Assembly: GCA_032622095.1 (NCBI GenBank) | Contig: CP136064.1 | Location: forward strand, 126,717,605 to 126,781,604 | DNA: 64,000 nt | Direction of reading: 5' to 3' | Source: Siphonodentalium dalli | Taxonomy: Eukaryota; Mollusca; Scaphopoda; Gadilida; Siphonodentaliidae | Part shown: piece by piece, positions 20,716 through 32,955 of the stretch | Position numbering within the stretch: the stretch's first letter is position 1 | Layout of the letters: every line of letters begins with the position of its first letter | Translations under genes and position numbers: made by a program | The notes under the pieces: generated by a model | What the model was told of the DNA's origin: nothing | Database searches by the model: none | What the model saw: only the letters and a program-made list of their open reading frames with translations

Positions 20716-21589
20716 AACCTGGTTAGTTTTTTGTGTTGATCTGAGTCAAACAAACCCAGACTACCGATATAGTATCGCAAAGGGGTTCATATGTGCCTAA
20801 AGAATGACCTTCTGGTGTTCGCTGGTAACGGAGAAAACGGTAACGGAGAAAACCGCATATTGTTTACAACCATATACAAATGTCTTGTGATATTAATTTC
20901 AACATGCTCACGTGATATCTTAGGCTTGATAGACGTTCCGTCAGATGAGATTAGCAGTTGGAGTTAACTCGTCGTTTTTCTATGTTTTATGGTGGTAACG
21001 GAGAAAACATCCTTAAATAAACTGTTTTGGGAGTGGCAACTCATCTCTCGTTATTTCGACATATGATTCATTTGCATTTAGAGCTATATGTTCACCAGGT
21101 TACACGTGATACTGCGTTTCTTTGTATAAAATTAGACACGTACAGCAAGTTGTATCTGTCAGTTATGACGATTTAAATTGATGGTAACGGAGAAAACACC
21201 GTTTTCACGGACAACATACCATGGTGGACTGCTTCCAAATATAGTAACGTTATAGAATAATCGGTTTTTAATGCGAGAATCGGTCATACAAGTGAGATAA
21301 TTACATAGGACTTAATTGTATAATATAGTAAAGGATTACTCAAGTTTCTGAGCTCATGAAATCGGATACCCAATAACGGACATCCCAAAAACACCCAATT
21401 TTGTCACTCAAACCTCCCATTTGTGAAATATAAGGAAGCCAACCAGATTTTTCTATGTGATATATATTCGCCATAAGACCCCTGTTTAATGATGTGTTGC
21501 CATTGAGATGGCGGTCGAGACATGCATGAGATACACCCCTCGGACACGTATTTGCCATTTTTTCGCTATAAGGAATTTTGGGCCATATA

Positions 21590-22255
21590 CGAGCGCCTTC
21601 GGCGCATAAGATACTATTGGTGGCGCATGGGGTGGTGGGTGGGTAACTACCTATATACGAGCGCCTGCGGCGCATAAGATACTATGGGTGGCGGGATGGG
21701 GTGGTGGGTTGGTAACTACCTACGAGCGCCTGCGGCGCACAATATACTATGTGTGATGGGATGGGGTGGTGTTTGGGTACCACCTATATACGAGCGCCTG
21801 CGGTGCATAAGATACTATGGGTGGTGGGATGGGGTGGTGGTGGGTACTACCTATATACGAGCGCCTGCGGTGCATAAGATACTATGGGTGGTGGGATGGG
21901 GTGGTGGGTGGGTACTACCTATATACGAGCGCCTGCGGTGCATATGATACTATATATATATGGGTGGCGGGATGGGGTGGTGGGTGGGTACAAGTTGTTC
22001 CCTATCCATTCCCGGTGCAACCGTCTGGACTGGCCACTAGTAACTGTTGTATTATAACTATCTCGTTTAAAATTTCCCACCTGCTATCTCGTTTAAACGA
22101 GATAAAAAAATTAAATTTCCCACCTGCTATCTCGTTTAAACAAGATAAGTTATCTCGTTTAAACGAGATACAAATGAAATTTCCCACCTGCTATCTCGTT
22201 TAAACAAGACAAGTTATCTCGTTTAAACGAGATAAAAATAAAATTTCCCATGTCC
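21590..22255. repeat. Right arm arrays of the 13008-22277 unit
   Basis: Mirror image of the left arm: about six units with TACGAGCGCCTGCGGCGCAT (21590-22000), then CTGGACTGGCCACTAGTAAC (22027-22046), then TTTAAAC palindromes with AAATTTCCCACCTGC (22050-22255). Confidence 0.85.
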
Positions 22256-22277
22256 TCATCCAGCCACCGTAGATATC

Positions 22278-22510
22278 AGTCCGCGCCAATATTCCATATT
22301 CAACGAGGTATCGGTATTAGCACCAATCGGAGCCGTTATCAACATATAAATTCGTCCACATATATAACACTCCAAGATCATAAAGTTTTCATCCCGATGT
22401 TTCTGCCACATTATCATTGTCAACCTTAATCGTGTCCTTTCCACTTTCTTATAATTATCGTATAGCATATTCGTAACGGCGATAATCGCATACAAAATTC
22501 CTCCCTTCAT
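22278..22510 (-). CDS. Unidentified short reading frame beside the inverted-repeat unit
   Basis: A minus-strand frame begins at ATG 22510 (MKGGILYAIIAVTNMLYDNY) and stays open into the inverted-repeat end at 22277. It has a CYICG pair of cysteines and no domain I recognise. It could be an exon of a gene that the unit interrupted, but there is no splice evidence and chance is quite possible. Confidence 0.2.
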
Positions 22511-24677
22511 TTACTAATAACAATACGTATATCTCGGCACAAAGCACAATATTCTTCTTTCATACTGTTTCATATACTCTTTTTTTTCAATCTAGACGTC
22601 CCCAAAATTACAAATGCACACAGGAACGAAAACACCGCACTTCGTGTCGCGTCTCGTCATACATAAGTCAGCACACATAAAGAGCGTTCAGCGATAATTC
22701 TCTCGCACCTTCGCGTAGTTTTGAATCCGTACATGAATATGTGTTAGCTTTGCTGATGCAATGAAAGGACGTTGCATGTACATTATATTGCATGAAAAAT
22801 ATATTGACTATCACATTGGTTATAACTATATTATGAACATCGATGTCTTATGATTCCCATGTATTTGAGGGCGGCGACCCGTCATATAATATAGTTTGCA
22901 TTTTCGACTGTTTCTGTTTGAAATATCTTTCGGACAGATAGATCTTTCGTCATTGTTGTGTGTGTTCGGGGAGGGTTTATGTGGACATGCAGGCCCATGT
23001 TCAGATCACATATGCATGCAACATAGCCATCACATAAGCGTCTGATACGTCTTGAACCAGCCAGGCGATACAATAGATGTGTATTCGATCACATGAATGT
23101 GTTTCATTGCCGCGTTAATGTCTACTCGAGTGTAATTATATTATATTGGAATCACTTTTCCAAGAATAAATTTGCAGAACGAGCTTTCATGATTCAAACT
23201 TTACGTTTTGCAGATCCAAGCTTATCAAACTTCAAAATGAAGAAATTTATTTTCAAGGCTGCCCAAAACTTATAGAGAGACACATCCCAGGATGAGAGCA
23301 TGCCGATTTCTTACGTACCACCCCCAGGATATCTGTAGGTGGCAACCGAGGGTCAACTGGTCCGGGTTTTCTGTAAGGCGGGTAGGAATGGTGATTATGT
23401 GGGCATAAAGCGACAGCTTGTGCCACTAAATACTCAAACTATACGAAATTTCCTTCAAAATGGTCGATTTTTACGTGCCATCCCCACAGGATATCTGAAG
23501 GTGGTCAACCGAGGGTCAACTGGGGCCTATTTACCAAGAAGGTGGGTAGTAGTTGTCATTATAGGAGTGTATTGTGGTTATATGATATTTGTTTTTCTTT
23601 AAAATACCATCGGATGGTAAATAGCGCATATCGGTAGAATCGCTATTTGCCATCCGATGGTAAATAGCTGCTGCCGTCCTGTAGGGTGTCCCAAAGGATT
23701 TAGTGATGCAAAGAGTAAAATAGAAGATGACTGCCAGTGGCCATGTTTTTCATTAAAAATCGTTCAAATACAATAGCTCCCATATATGATCATATTGTGA
23801 TCGCAAACATGCCTGTAAATTTTCAAAATATATTGCCGATGGATTCAAATGTGAAATCCAAGATTGCTGATGGCAGCCATGTTTTTTAACAGAATTCGAA
23901 AAAAAATAAAATGGTAAGCTCTCATGTAGAGGTTACCCCGAAGATCCGTATGAAGTTTGGTGACTATCGGATGAGAGCTGTGGCCTGTAGGGTATGCTAA
24001 AGGAAATTGTTGATTGACGGATGCACACACGGATGACTAACCATGCAATAGCTCAAGCTTGACTTTATCAAATTGTGCTAAAAATAGGTGTAAAGAAATA
24101 TAACTGGAGCTGTGAATACATCTCTTATAGACTAAACTCATAACTAGGGAGATCATATGGTTTATTAATACAAATGACGTTGTATAATCGTCTACAAATA
24201 TGAACAGGGTGAGGATGTAGAGGGTCCTATAGAGTTTCTATAAATGCTTGTTTCGACTGGATTTCTTTGTCTTCGTCGTTTTCATGAGGTTATAATCAGA
24301 ATATTTACAGTATCTTGATGACATGAATGGAATGTAAAATGCCCTGAAGAATTTCGAAGACCTGAAATAAATAAAAAAAAATATATATATTTTCAATAGA
24401 AAATACATATTCGCTAATAAGATACTTAAACACTGAACTACATGGTATATTCCTTACATTGTTTCGATTCACAGAAGGGTAGATCTATGAGTCACACTAT
24501 TTAAATTTGTGTTATTTCTGTGCATATTTACCTCTTCGCTATGACGTCCGTAATTATTACATACATAAAAGTGCATGCAGTGTGCTACATGGTCCGTAGT
24601 ACCTATTGACCTACTTCAGCACACTATCAGTAGGCCACTATCGATAACTGGAACTCAGAGATTGATGCATCAGAATA
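22511..24677. other. Mostly non-coding, with a partial tandem repeat and a palindrome
   Basis: At 23320-23345 and 23480-23520 are two copies of 'ggatatctg.aggtgg' followed by CCGAGGGTCAACTGG. At 23608-23662 CCATCGGATGGTAAATAGCG and its complement form a hairpin. The stretch 23680-24040 carries diverged copies of 'gcaaagagtaaaat' and 'tggc(t)gccatgttttt', related to 34480-35340. The remainder of 22600-23290 and 24060-24670 shows nothing I can name. Confidence 0.45.
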
Positions 24678-25989
24678 TAGTACAGCGGCCAAACGCCAAA
24701 AGTGGTCGGGTACCCCTACCCACGGTAGAACAAGTTAAAACCAACTTTCTTTGAAGGAGAAATATATACTGTAGAAGAAAATGATAGTGAAAAATAACGG
24801 AATTGGTGGTGGCTATTCTCAAATCGACGATGAACGATACCCACCAGTGACTTTTCCCAGAAATTAACAATTTTGGTAAAGTGAGCACTGCGGCTATGTC
24901 CTAAGTTATTAGCCCACATTGTAGGCGCCAAAATGACTACAGCATACCATATCTATACCTGATATGCAAGAGGTGTTGGTTAATTTTGATTTTCGTGCCA
25001 TTTGGAGCCGAAACATTTATTTTTTGTTGAAAAATCTCTCTTTTTCAAAAAAATTATATTTTTCGAACATTATCATTCAAACGGATATTGCAATAATATT
25101 GACATATTTAGTCCATATGGTGTAGTAGTTATCTGTCAAGCATATGAAGAAAGAAGTTAACAAAAATTGTGAACGGTTTGCGAGATATTGGATTTTAGCT
25201 ACCCCTCCCCCAAACACGTTTTTGGTCGAAAAAAATACATATTTTTGATAATGACATTACAAACATTTTCGAATTGATCTGAATGGGACCCAATATGAAT
25301 CTTGTACTGAAAGTGTTGTCCAGAGATGCCGTTTAATCGATTACAGATGTATTCAGGCTTTCAGACTCCCAGTTACAACAACAACAATTATTTTATTGAT
25401 AACAGTTAATTTTGCATGCATTAACATCGATGTTAAGTACTAAAACCTTTGTTATAAACAATACGTGAACAACTATATAATTCATATGGCTCAGTAGTTA
25501 TCTGGTCATCACAAGTAGAAAGAATTTGACAGAAATTGTCAACGGTTTTCAAGATAATGGAATTAGGTACAGCTCCCCCGGACGCGATTTGGTAGAAAAA
25601 CTACATATTGATGATAACAAGACAGACCTTTCTAAATTATTCTAATGAGCATCTAATCATTATTCGTGTGATGAAAACCTGATCCGTAGACACCGCGAGC
25701 CTGGTTTTAGATTACCTCAGGTTTCCAATTAAACCCCCAGTTACAACAACAACACAATATTTTATTTATGACATGTAATTTTATATTAACACATATCGAT
25801 TTGAGCAACTGAAGTATTTGTTCGAAACAACACATAATATAGACTAACATAATCATACAGAACAAAATCATTGTTGCTCCCCGCCCTATTAGACGTCCTG
25901 AACACACCACGCACTGAACAAAATATGATCTCAGTATTAAGAATCATGCAATTATAAAGGACAATTACATAAGGAAATATACAATGTTT

Positions 25990-28430
25990 ATGGATGGGTT
26001 TGTTCCCGAAACAGTGTGGCACTTTGCTTGGCAAATATGAAGGGCGAATTTGCTATATTTTTCAAGAACACTCTACCCAATTTAAAGACTTCAACGCAAT
26101 ACGAAATTAAGCTATATGATCTCTAATTCTCTATATTAACCGAGAGTTTGACGGAAATGTAGTTCTATCAGAGAATACATAATTTGTATGGATGGGTTGT
26201 ACATGTGTCGCTTTACACAAAGTGGCTGATAAATAAGAAAGACGAATTTGCTGTTTTAGGCCCCCCCCCTACACAATGGAAGTGTTAAAGTTGAACAACT
26301 CACGAACTGAAATGATTGCTGTAAATATTAACTGAGGATGTGGGCAAAAATAGTAATATCGGGGCGCATACATGGTGTTGATGGATCCCGAAAGCCTTTA
26401 GCACTTTACGAAAATCGGATGGCAAACACCAAAGGCGAATATTTTTTGTTTTGTGAGACCCCTTTATATGCCCATTTAAACTCTTGAACACACCATGCGC
26501 CGAATATTCATGCTTTTATTATTAAATCACAGTGTGAACGAAAGGTAGTGCTATCAGGGAATATACATGTTGTATGGGTAATTTGGTTCCCAAAATCCTA
26601 GGGTACTTTACAAAAGGCGGCTGGCAAAAACCAAAGCTGAATATTTTCTTTGAGCATCCTACCCCATTTAATGTCTTAAACACACTAATGGATGGACATG
26701 TTATTAATATTAACTGGGGTGTGGACAAATGGTATGTAATTCAGGAAATATACCTCTTGATTGCACGATGGGTGGGTTGGCTGGCTTCCCAATGTCTGGG
26801 GCACTTTACAAAAAGTGGCTAGCAAAGAGAACGCGAAATATCACTGTTTTGGATACCCATAACCCTTCTAAGCTCTTTAGCACACACTGAACCGAATCTA
26901 TATGCTCTCATGTATTATTTACAATTTGTATGGGTGGTTTTGTTCTCGAAATCCTGGAACACTTTACAAAAGGCGGCTGGCAAATACGAAATGTAATGTG
27001 TTAGGCCACACTACCCCATTTGCAGTCTTGGGACACACAATGAACCGAAAGGATGTGCTCCCATTATTAACTGCGTGTGTAGAGAAATGGACGCTATATA
27101 AAAAGTATAGTATACCAGGGTCTTGAATGTCTGGGTCAACAAAAAATTGTTGATGAAAGAGAAATACGAATACTCACTGTTTTGGGGGGGGGGGGACCCA
27201 TTAACCCATTTAATATCTTGATCAGAGCATGAACTGAAGTTATATTCTCTCACTTAGCTGAGTGTGTGATCGAAAGGTATTGCTGTCATGGAATTATTAA
27301 TTGATATATGGGTGATTTGGTTCCCTCGAAATCCTGGAACACTTTACAAAAAGCGGCTGGCAAACAAGAAGGCGAATTTTCTATGTCTTGAGGACCCCAC
27401 TATCCAACTTGAAGTCTTAACAAAATGATATGCTCTCAATGTTAACTGAAGTTGTGGACAAATGGGATTATTATTTGGCAATATGACTGTTATGGATGAG
27501 ATGGTTCCCGATAGCCTTTGGCACTTTACAACAAATGGTCAGCAAACGAAAGGGCTAAATTTTACTCTCAGGGGACTCCATCCCTATCTGAAGTCTTGAA
27601 CACAACACTAGCTCAAGGCATTAGCTATCCATATTACCCGAGATTGTGGCCGAATGGCAATGATCTCGCGAGCCCGCCGTTCGCGAGAACACCGTGGCAC
27701 CTTACACAAAGCAGATGGCAAACGATGAAGGCGAATTTTAAGGGACCCCTACCCCATGTAAACAATTGAACCTACCACGAACTGAATGGATGTGCCCTCA
27801 TGGTCAAACGACGATATGGATAAATGGCTATTCTATAAAGAAATACACAATTGTTATACATGGGTTAATACCCGACAGTCAGGGACACTTTACAAAAAGC
27901 GACTGAAAAATAAATAATGCGATTTTTCAATGTTTGTATTACCCCCTTCCCAATTTGAAAACTAGAACACATCACGGATTGGAACGATATCATCATTGAC
28001 TGCGTGTATGGACAATGGCGAGTTAATTGTACAAGGACGTAAACAATGTAAATAGATGGATTTGGGTTCTGAAAGAATGAGCACTCAACGAAAAGTGACT
28101 GGAAAATATGAAAGGTAAAATTTTGAGGACCCCAACTTTATTTGAAGTCTTGGAAGACACCACATGGTGAAATGATATGACCCCAATATTAATATATTGA
28201 CCAAAGGTTAGTTTTTATCAGAATATACATATGTGTTGGTTCCCGAAAGTCTGCATCATGTGGCACTCCACAACAAGCGGCTGGCAAATGTTCACTGTTG
28301 TATGTACCCCTACCCTATTTGAGGTCTTGAACACATCATGTACTGAAGGGATTATGAATTCAATATCAACATATATTGAGGTCGAAACTATGCGATATAT
28401 AAGTATGTAAGAAAGTAGTTCTATCCGGAG
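25990..28430 (+). repeat. Array of about 13 diverged ~190 bp units
   Basis: Units contain 'tgggt(g)ggtttggttcccgaaa', 'GCACTTTACAAAAAGCGGCT', 'ggcaaa..cgaa..gcgaattt', 'ccccta.ccatttgaagtcttgaacacac', 'gaactgaa.gatatgctc'. The cactttaca block starts near 26010, 26212, 26400, 26602, 26806, 26956, 27340, 27520, 27698, 27884, 28084 and 28262, so spacing is 150-205 bp. It fills the loop of the foldback element. The divergence says it is old; frames through it are not conserved between units. Confidence 0.75.
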
Positions 28431-28439
28431 GTAAACAAT

Positions 28440-29075
28440 TTATCTGGGAGGGAGATTGTATGGGGAAAATTAGGATGTAATCCAGTTGGAACTGATTGGA
28501 TACAATGATATACACATAGTTTCGTTAGAGCTGATTGGATGCAATGCTACACAGATAATGTTGTTTTCGTCATTGATACACCCGTCGCCGTGAGATTGCA
28601 GACGATATGGAGGTGGTAAATTTCGCGCTCAGCAGGTTTCAATGCTTTTCACGAAGTTTTAACAAATGGCAGCATTATGGAAATCGCTTTGTTTTCGAGA
28701 TAAATGTTTGAACCCCGTCAACTATTTTAATATTTTCGCGCTGACTGAGTTGCTGTACATAAAAAGAGTATTTCTGATAACATTACATTCAGTATGGCGC
28801 ATAGAAGTTCTGTCATAGGACCACTGTATTCCAAAAAGTAATGATATGCTTTTTCTATTTGCCGCAATGACAGGGAGGTGACGTTTTAATGTGATTACTC
28901 AATTGGCCATAGTTCAAACTACTGCATTTCAATCTTAAACGCGAATGGAGTACTTGTGCATCTATACGTCGGACATGCTGGGTTCTCTAGCTGTCCAATT
29001 ATTGTAATCTCTGCATACCATTATTGTTTTTTTTTAGAATAAACTATTGATTGGTTGATTGATATGCGACACTTA
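28440..29075 (+). other. Unique sequence with a LINE-like tail
   Basis: Within the foldback loop. The plus strand ends in AATAAACTATTGATTGGTTG (29037-29056), a typical tail of invertebrate non-LTR retrotransposons; upstream I see no reverse transcriptase. Confidence 0.4.
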
Positions 29076-30559
29076 TTGTATGTAATAGCAAATAAAATGC
29101 GTTGTTATTATAATTTGGGGTCTGGAAGCCTGAACACGTCTTTAATCACTTAAGCAATGTCCCCAGGCTCATTTTCAGCAAAAGAATTATGTTGGATCCC
29201 AGTATGATCAATTGGGATGTTTGGTAAAGTTCTGAACAAAAATATGTAATATTTCGACCAAAAACGTGTTTGGGGGAGGTGTAGCTAAAATCCATTATTT
29301 TGCAAATTGTTCTAAATTTCCGTTAACTTCTTTCTGCATATGCTTTACAAATAACTGCATCACCATAAGAATTAAATATTTGGGCATTATAACAATATCC
29401 ATTTGAATGAAAATGTTCGAAAAAATAATATTTTTGTGAAAAAGTGCGATTTTTCAGCAAAAAATAAATATTTTGGCTCCAAATGGCAGGAAAATCTAAA
29501 TTAACCAACATTTGTTTTCATATCAGGTAGAAATATGGTATGATGTATTTATTTTAACCCCAACAATATGGGCAAATATGCTAGGACATAGCCACAGGAC
29601 TCGCTTTACCAAAATCGTTAATTTCTGGGAAAAGTCACTGGAGGGTATCGCTCATCGTCGATTTGACAATAGCCACCACATATTCCGTTATTTTTCAATT
29701 TCTGTCAAATTCTTTCTACTTGTGTTGTCCAGATAACTACTGAGCCATATGTTATATAGTTGGTCACGTATTGTTTATAACAAAGGTTTTAGTACTTAAC
29801 ATCGATGTTAATGCATGCAAAATTAACTGTTATCAATAAAATAATTGTTGTTGTTGTAACTGGGGGTCTGAAAGCCTGAACACATCTGTAATCGATTAGA
29901 CGGCATCTCTGGACAACACTTTCAGTACAATATTCATATTGGGTCCCATTCAGATCAATTCAAAAATGTTTGTAATGACATTATCAAAAATATGTATTTT
30001 TTTCGACCAAAAACGTGTTTGGGGGAGGGGTAGCTAAAATCCAATATCTCGCAAACAGTTCAAAATTGTTGTTAACTTCTTTCTTCATATGCTTGTTAGA
30101 TAACTACTACACCATATGACCTAAATATTTCAATATTATTGCAATATACGTTTGAATGATAATGTTCGAAAAATATAATTTGTTTTAAAAAGAGCGATTT
30201 TTCAACAAAAAATAAATGTTTCGGCTCCAAATGGCACGAAAATCCAAATTAACCAACACTTCTTGCATATCAGGTACAAATAAGGTATGCTGTAGTCATT
30301 TTAACACCAACAATGTGGGCAAATAACTTAGGACATAGCCGCAGGGCTCACTTTACCAAAATCGTTAATTTCTGGGAAAAGTCACTGGTGGGTATCGTTC
30401 GTCAATTTGAGAATAGCCACCACCAATTCCGTTATTTTTCACTATGATTTTCGTAAAGCGTATATATTTCTCCTTTAAAAAAAGTTAGTTTTAACTTGTT
30501 CTACCGTGGGTAGGGGTATCTCAAAAACTAGAGCTCTTTTTCGATTTGGCCGCTGCACT

Positions 30560-32441
30560 AATAACTGTACTTCAATGTTTCAAACACTGTATATTTTTCC
30601 ACTGGAAAATGGCAATAACATTAACAGCCCAGCACACGACGTCATAACCTCATTTAGCAGCAAAGAGGTTAAATAGCGCAGGTACAGTTTTGAACATTAC
30701 TCTTATGTTAGCGGCATCCGAATCATGTTTCTATATACATACATTATGACTTCAAGGTAAATCTATCTCTCTATTCTCACACAAGAATCGAGAAGGATGA
30801 CCAATCAGTGAAATTCCAATTTGGGAGAGGACTTGTGAGTTCAATTTGTGTAAGTATCTCATTACGGAATATGTAGCTTCTATTGAAAAAGTTATATTCC
30901 CCTCAAAGAAACATCACACGCTGAACTACATGGTAGAATCAACCTATAGGAGAAGGCAGCGTCGAGTGACATATTGTATTTGGTTAAGAATGATTAATAA
31001 TTTATTGGGCAGCTATAAGTGGACCAAACAGTCTAGTCCGTTGGCTGGTTAGGACCCCTCATGCACCCCCCCCCCCTACTCAACTTCTTTGATATTTTCA
31101 TGTACCCTAGTGTATATTGTTCAGAAAAAATGATGTTAACAGCTAATATTTTGGGTCCTAGTCTACCTACTGGGTTAAAGTTTAGCTTCACTCAGTTTCC
31201 ATTTTTTGTCTAATCATGCTGGGTGGGATAATACCATATAAGTGTTGTTTCTGTGATTGGATTATAACTGGTGATGTGTCATTTTGTGGGTATTTGGTTA
31301 TTCTATCCATTGGTATAAAAAGAAATATGACCTTGGGATTGATGATGTCACCAGAGGTCTAAAGGTCACGCAATGGTGGTGAAAACATAAATATGAAAGA
31401 CTGAGAGCAGCTAGGGTACCAGTGAAAGATGCAGGGATTTTTTGAGGACCCCTGTTTTTGGGCAATGATATTCCGAAGGCATATCCTGAAGGCCTGAGCA
31501 GAGGAAGGTTTGGGAGGGGGTGACCACCTGCTGATGGTGGGGGAACGTTCTCTCCCTGGAAAAAATTTGAAAATCCATTGCATTCAGAGCTAATCTCGGG
31601 CTCTTTGAGTCAGTATTTTTAATTTTACTGAGAGGTCAATTTGATCAAATTTCTCAAGTATAACTTTGGAAATTTTTATATATGTATGGATTGGAAACAC
31701 TTATAAGTTATTGTCAGATATCATTTGGTTCAATGGATTATGCTTATCCTGCTTGAAATGAGACTTACCATTATCACTCTAATTCATATAATGGGCTATT
31801 TTCTAAAATTCAAGTGAGAGACGCATACCCGTGTACATAATATACTAGTACAGAAACAATGTCTATTAAGTTAGTAATTACTATTAGTACTAATCTCTAT
31901 GTTAATTTTTCATTTGGTGTTATGAGATCCCACCTGATAACCTGGTTGATTTGATCAAATTGTCACTGTTCCTGTACTGTATTTGATTGAAATACTGAAG
32001 TCTGAAGGCTGAATGATACTGAAGGCTGAATGATATTAAACAAACCTTAACTCAAACTATTTGAAGTTTTCACAGATGAAAGCTAGATAAAACCAAACAT
32101 ACTTTTACAGTATGATTCCAACTGTTAAACTTAAATCTTTTTGTAAACTTGAATGTCATGTCATGTCTTAATATGTCAATATATATAAGTATATAAATGT
32201 TTTGCATCTTGTTATTATAAGAATCGGAACCTAAATTGAATTTTTTTTTGTTTTGGTCCAAATTATTTTTGGGCACCAAGTGTTTGGGCGCCCAAACCGG
32301 TAAACGGTATGAAAAACGGCCTGGATATGTCCCTGGGTACCCATGCACCCCTTATTATGTCCTCAGCATTTAAGCATTGTTGACACGGAAAGTGTATACA
32401 CTAGACAAGATGGCATACAACATGGACACCGTTTTTCTTAA
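30560..32441. other. No gene recognised
   Basis: Contains a 'ccccccccc' run near 31068 and GC-richer sequence at 31360-31580 whose minus-strand frame (from 31583) holds ERSPTISRWSPPPKPSSAQA and no recognisable domain. The rest is AT-rich and I see no repeat shared with the remainder of the window. Confidence 0.4.
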
Positions 32442-32573
32442 AGGTACTCAATCCGATCAGAGGGTCCCAATCTCAACAGATTCCAACAACAACAATCCGA
32501 TCAGAGGGTCCTATATTACTATTTCTTTGGCTTTGGGGGTAAAAAATATTTTATTCGAGTCGAGGAACCCATT

Positions 32574-32955
32574 GAATGTTTGAATGTTTATTTGCACATT
32601 TATACAATACAGTGTTATATAATTATATGTATACATATTTACATGTGCAGGGGTGGCATGGCCAGTACAGGCCGTCTCAAGTTCCTGCCACCCCTGTAAT
32701 ATAACATTACATGTATGATTGAGATAGCGTTCATTGCTGAATAATGAGTATTTACAACAAGGATGAGCGTGGAAGGGTTTGTCAGTGGTAAATCTTCTTA
32801 TCCTGTAGGGCAGTCTGACATTCGAATATGTGTTTAATGTTGGGGCTAAGCTAATTATGTACGCGTGCCTGAAAATATACGTATTATTAAATCGCCCCAA
32901 AAAGGTGAGGGTGACTCATACGTGTTGGGCCATGTCAATAACAAGGTCAGTGATT
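32574..32955 (-). repeat. 3' untranslated tail of the LINE, with a terminal hairpin
   Basis: AGGGGTGGCA at 32649 pairs with TGCCACCCCT ending at 32696, enclosing TGGCCAGTACAGGCCG. A second LINE tail in the same orientation at 42561-42710 has AGGGGCAGTATGGCC and GGTCGTC..CTACTGCCC in the same arrangement. Left of both hairpins is a run with 'tttatt(t)gcac' leading to the 3' end. Confidence 0.65.

Larger units (their letters stand above)
13008..22277. mobile_element. 9.3 kb inverted-repeat (foldback) unit with two-layer tandem arms
   Basis: Left end GATATCCACGGTGGCTGGAT and right end are reverse complements, continuing through GAGGACATGGGAAATTTTAT. Each arm is about 620-690 bp and has two layers in mirrored order: an outer array of units with the palindrome ATCTCGTTTAAACGAGAT (13045-13320; 22060-22250), then a unique GTTACTAGTGGCCAGTCCAG, then an inner array of ~60-110 bp units with GCGCCGCAGGCGCTCGTATA and 'accaccccatcc' (13335-13640; 21590-22000). 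The loop of about 8 kb contains nested elements, two decayed transposon genes and seven copies of GGTAACGGAGAAAAC. A target duplication is unclear because GATATC at both ends is itself palindromic. Confidence 0.8.
24678..30559. mobile_element. 5.9 kb foldback element with TAGTRCAGCGGCCAAA ends
   Basis: The ends TAGTACAGCGGCCAAA and TTTGGCCGCTGCACTA are inverted, with a possible ATA on both flanks. The arms (24678-about 25880 and about 29080-30559) match in inverted order: CTACCCACGGTAGAACAAG, GACTTTTCCCAGAAATTAAC, TAGCTACCCCTCCCCCAAAC, GATGCCGTTTAATCGATTAC, GTTACAACAACAACAATTAT, CATTAACATCGATGTTAAGT. Within each arm the C5-type block (CCCTCCCCCAAAC) occurs twice, showing a tandem duplication. 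The loop is filled with ~190 bp tandem repeats. No transposase is visible. Confidence 0.8.

Noticed and set aside
22256-22310. Target-site duplication GATATC for the 9.3 kb unit
   Set aside because: GATATC is its own reverse complement, so it could equally be part of the inverted repeat; the matter cannot be settled from one copy.
31359-31583. Proline/serine-rich minus frame as a gene
   Set aside because: No domain, no splice signal and no neighbouring exon; kept only as a note in the non-coding entry.
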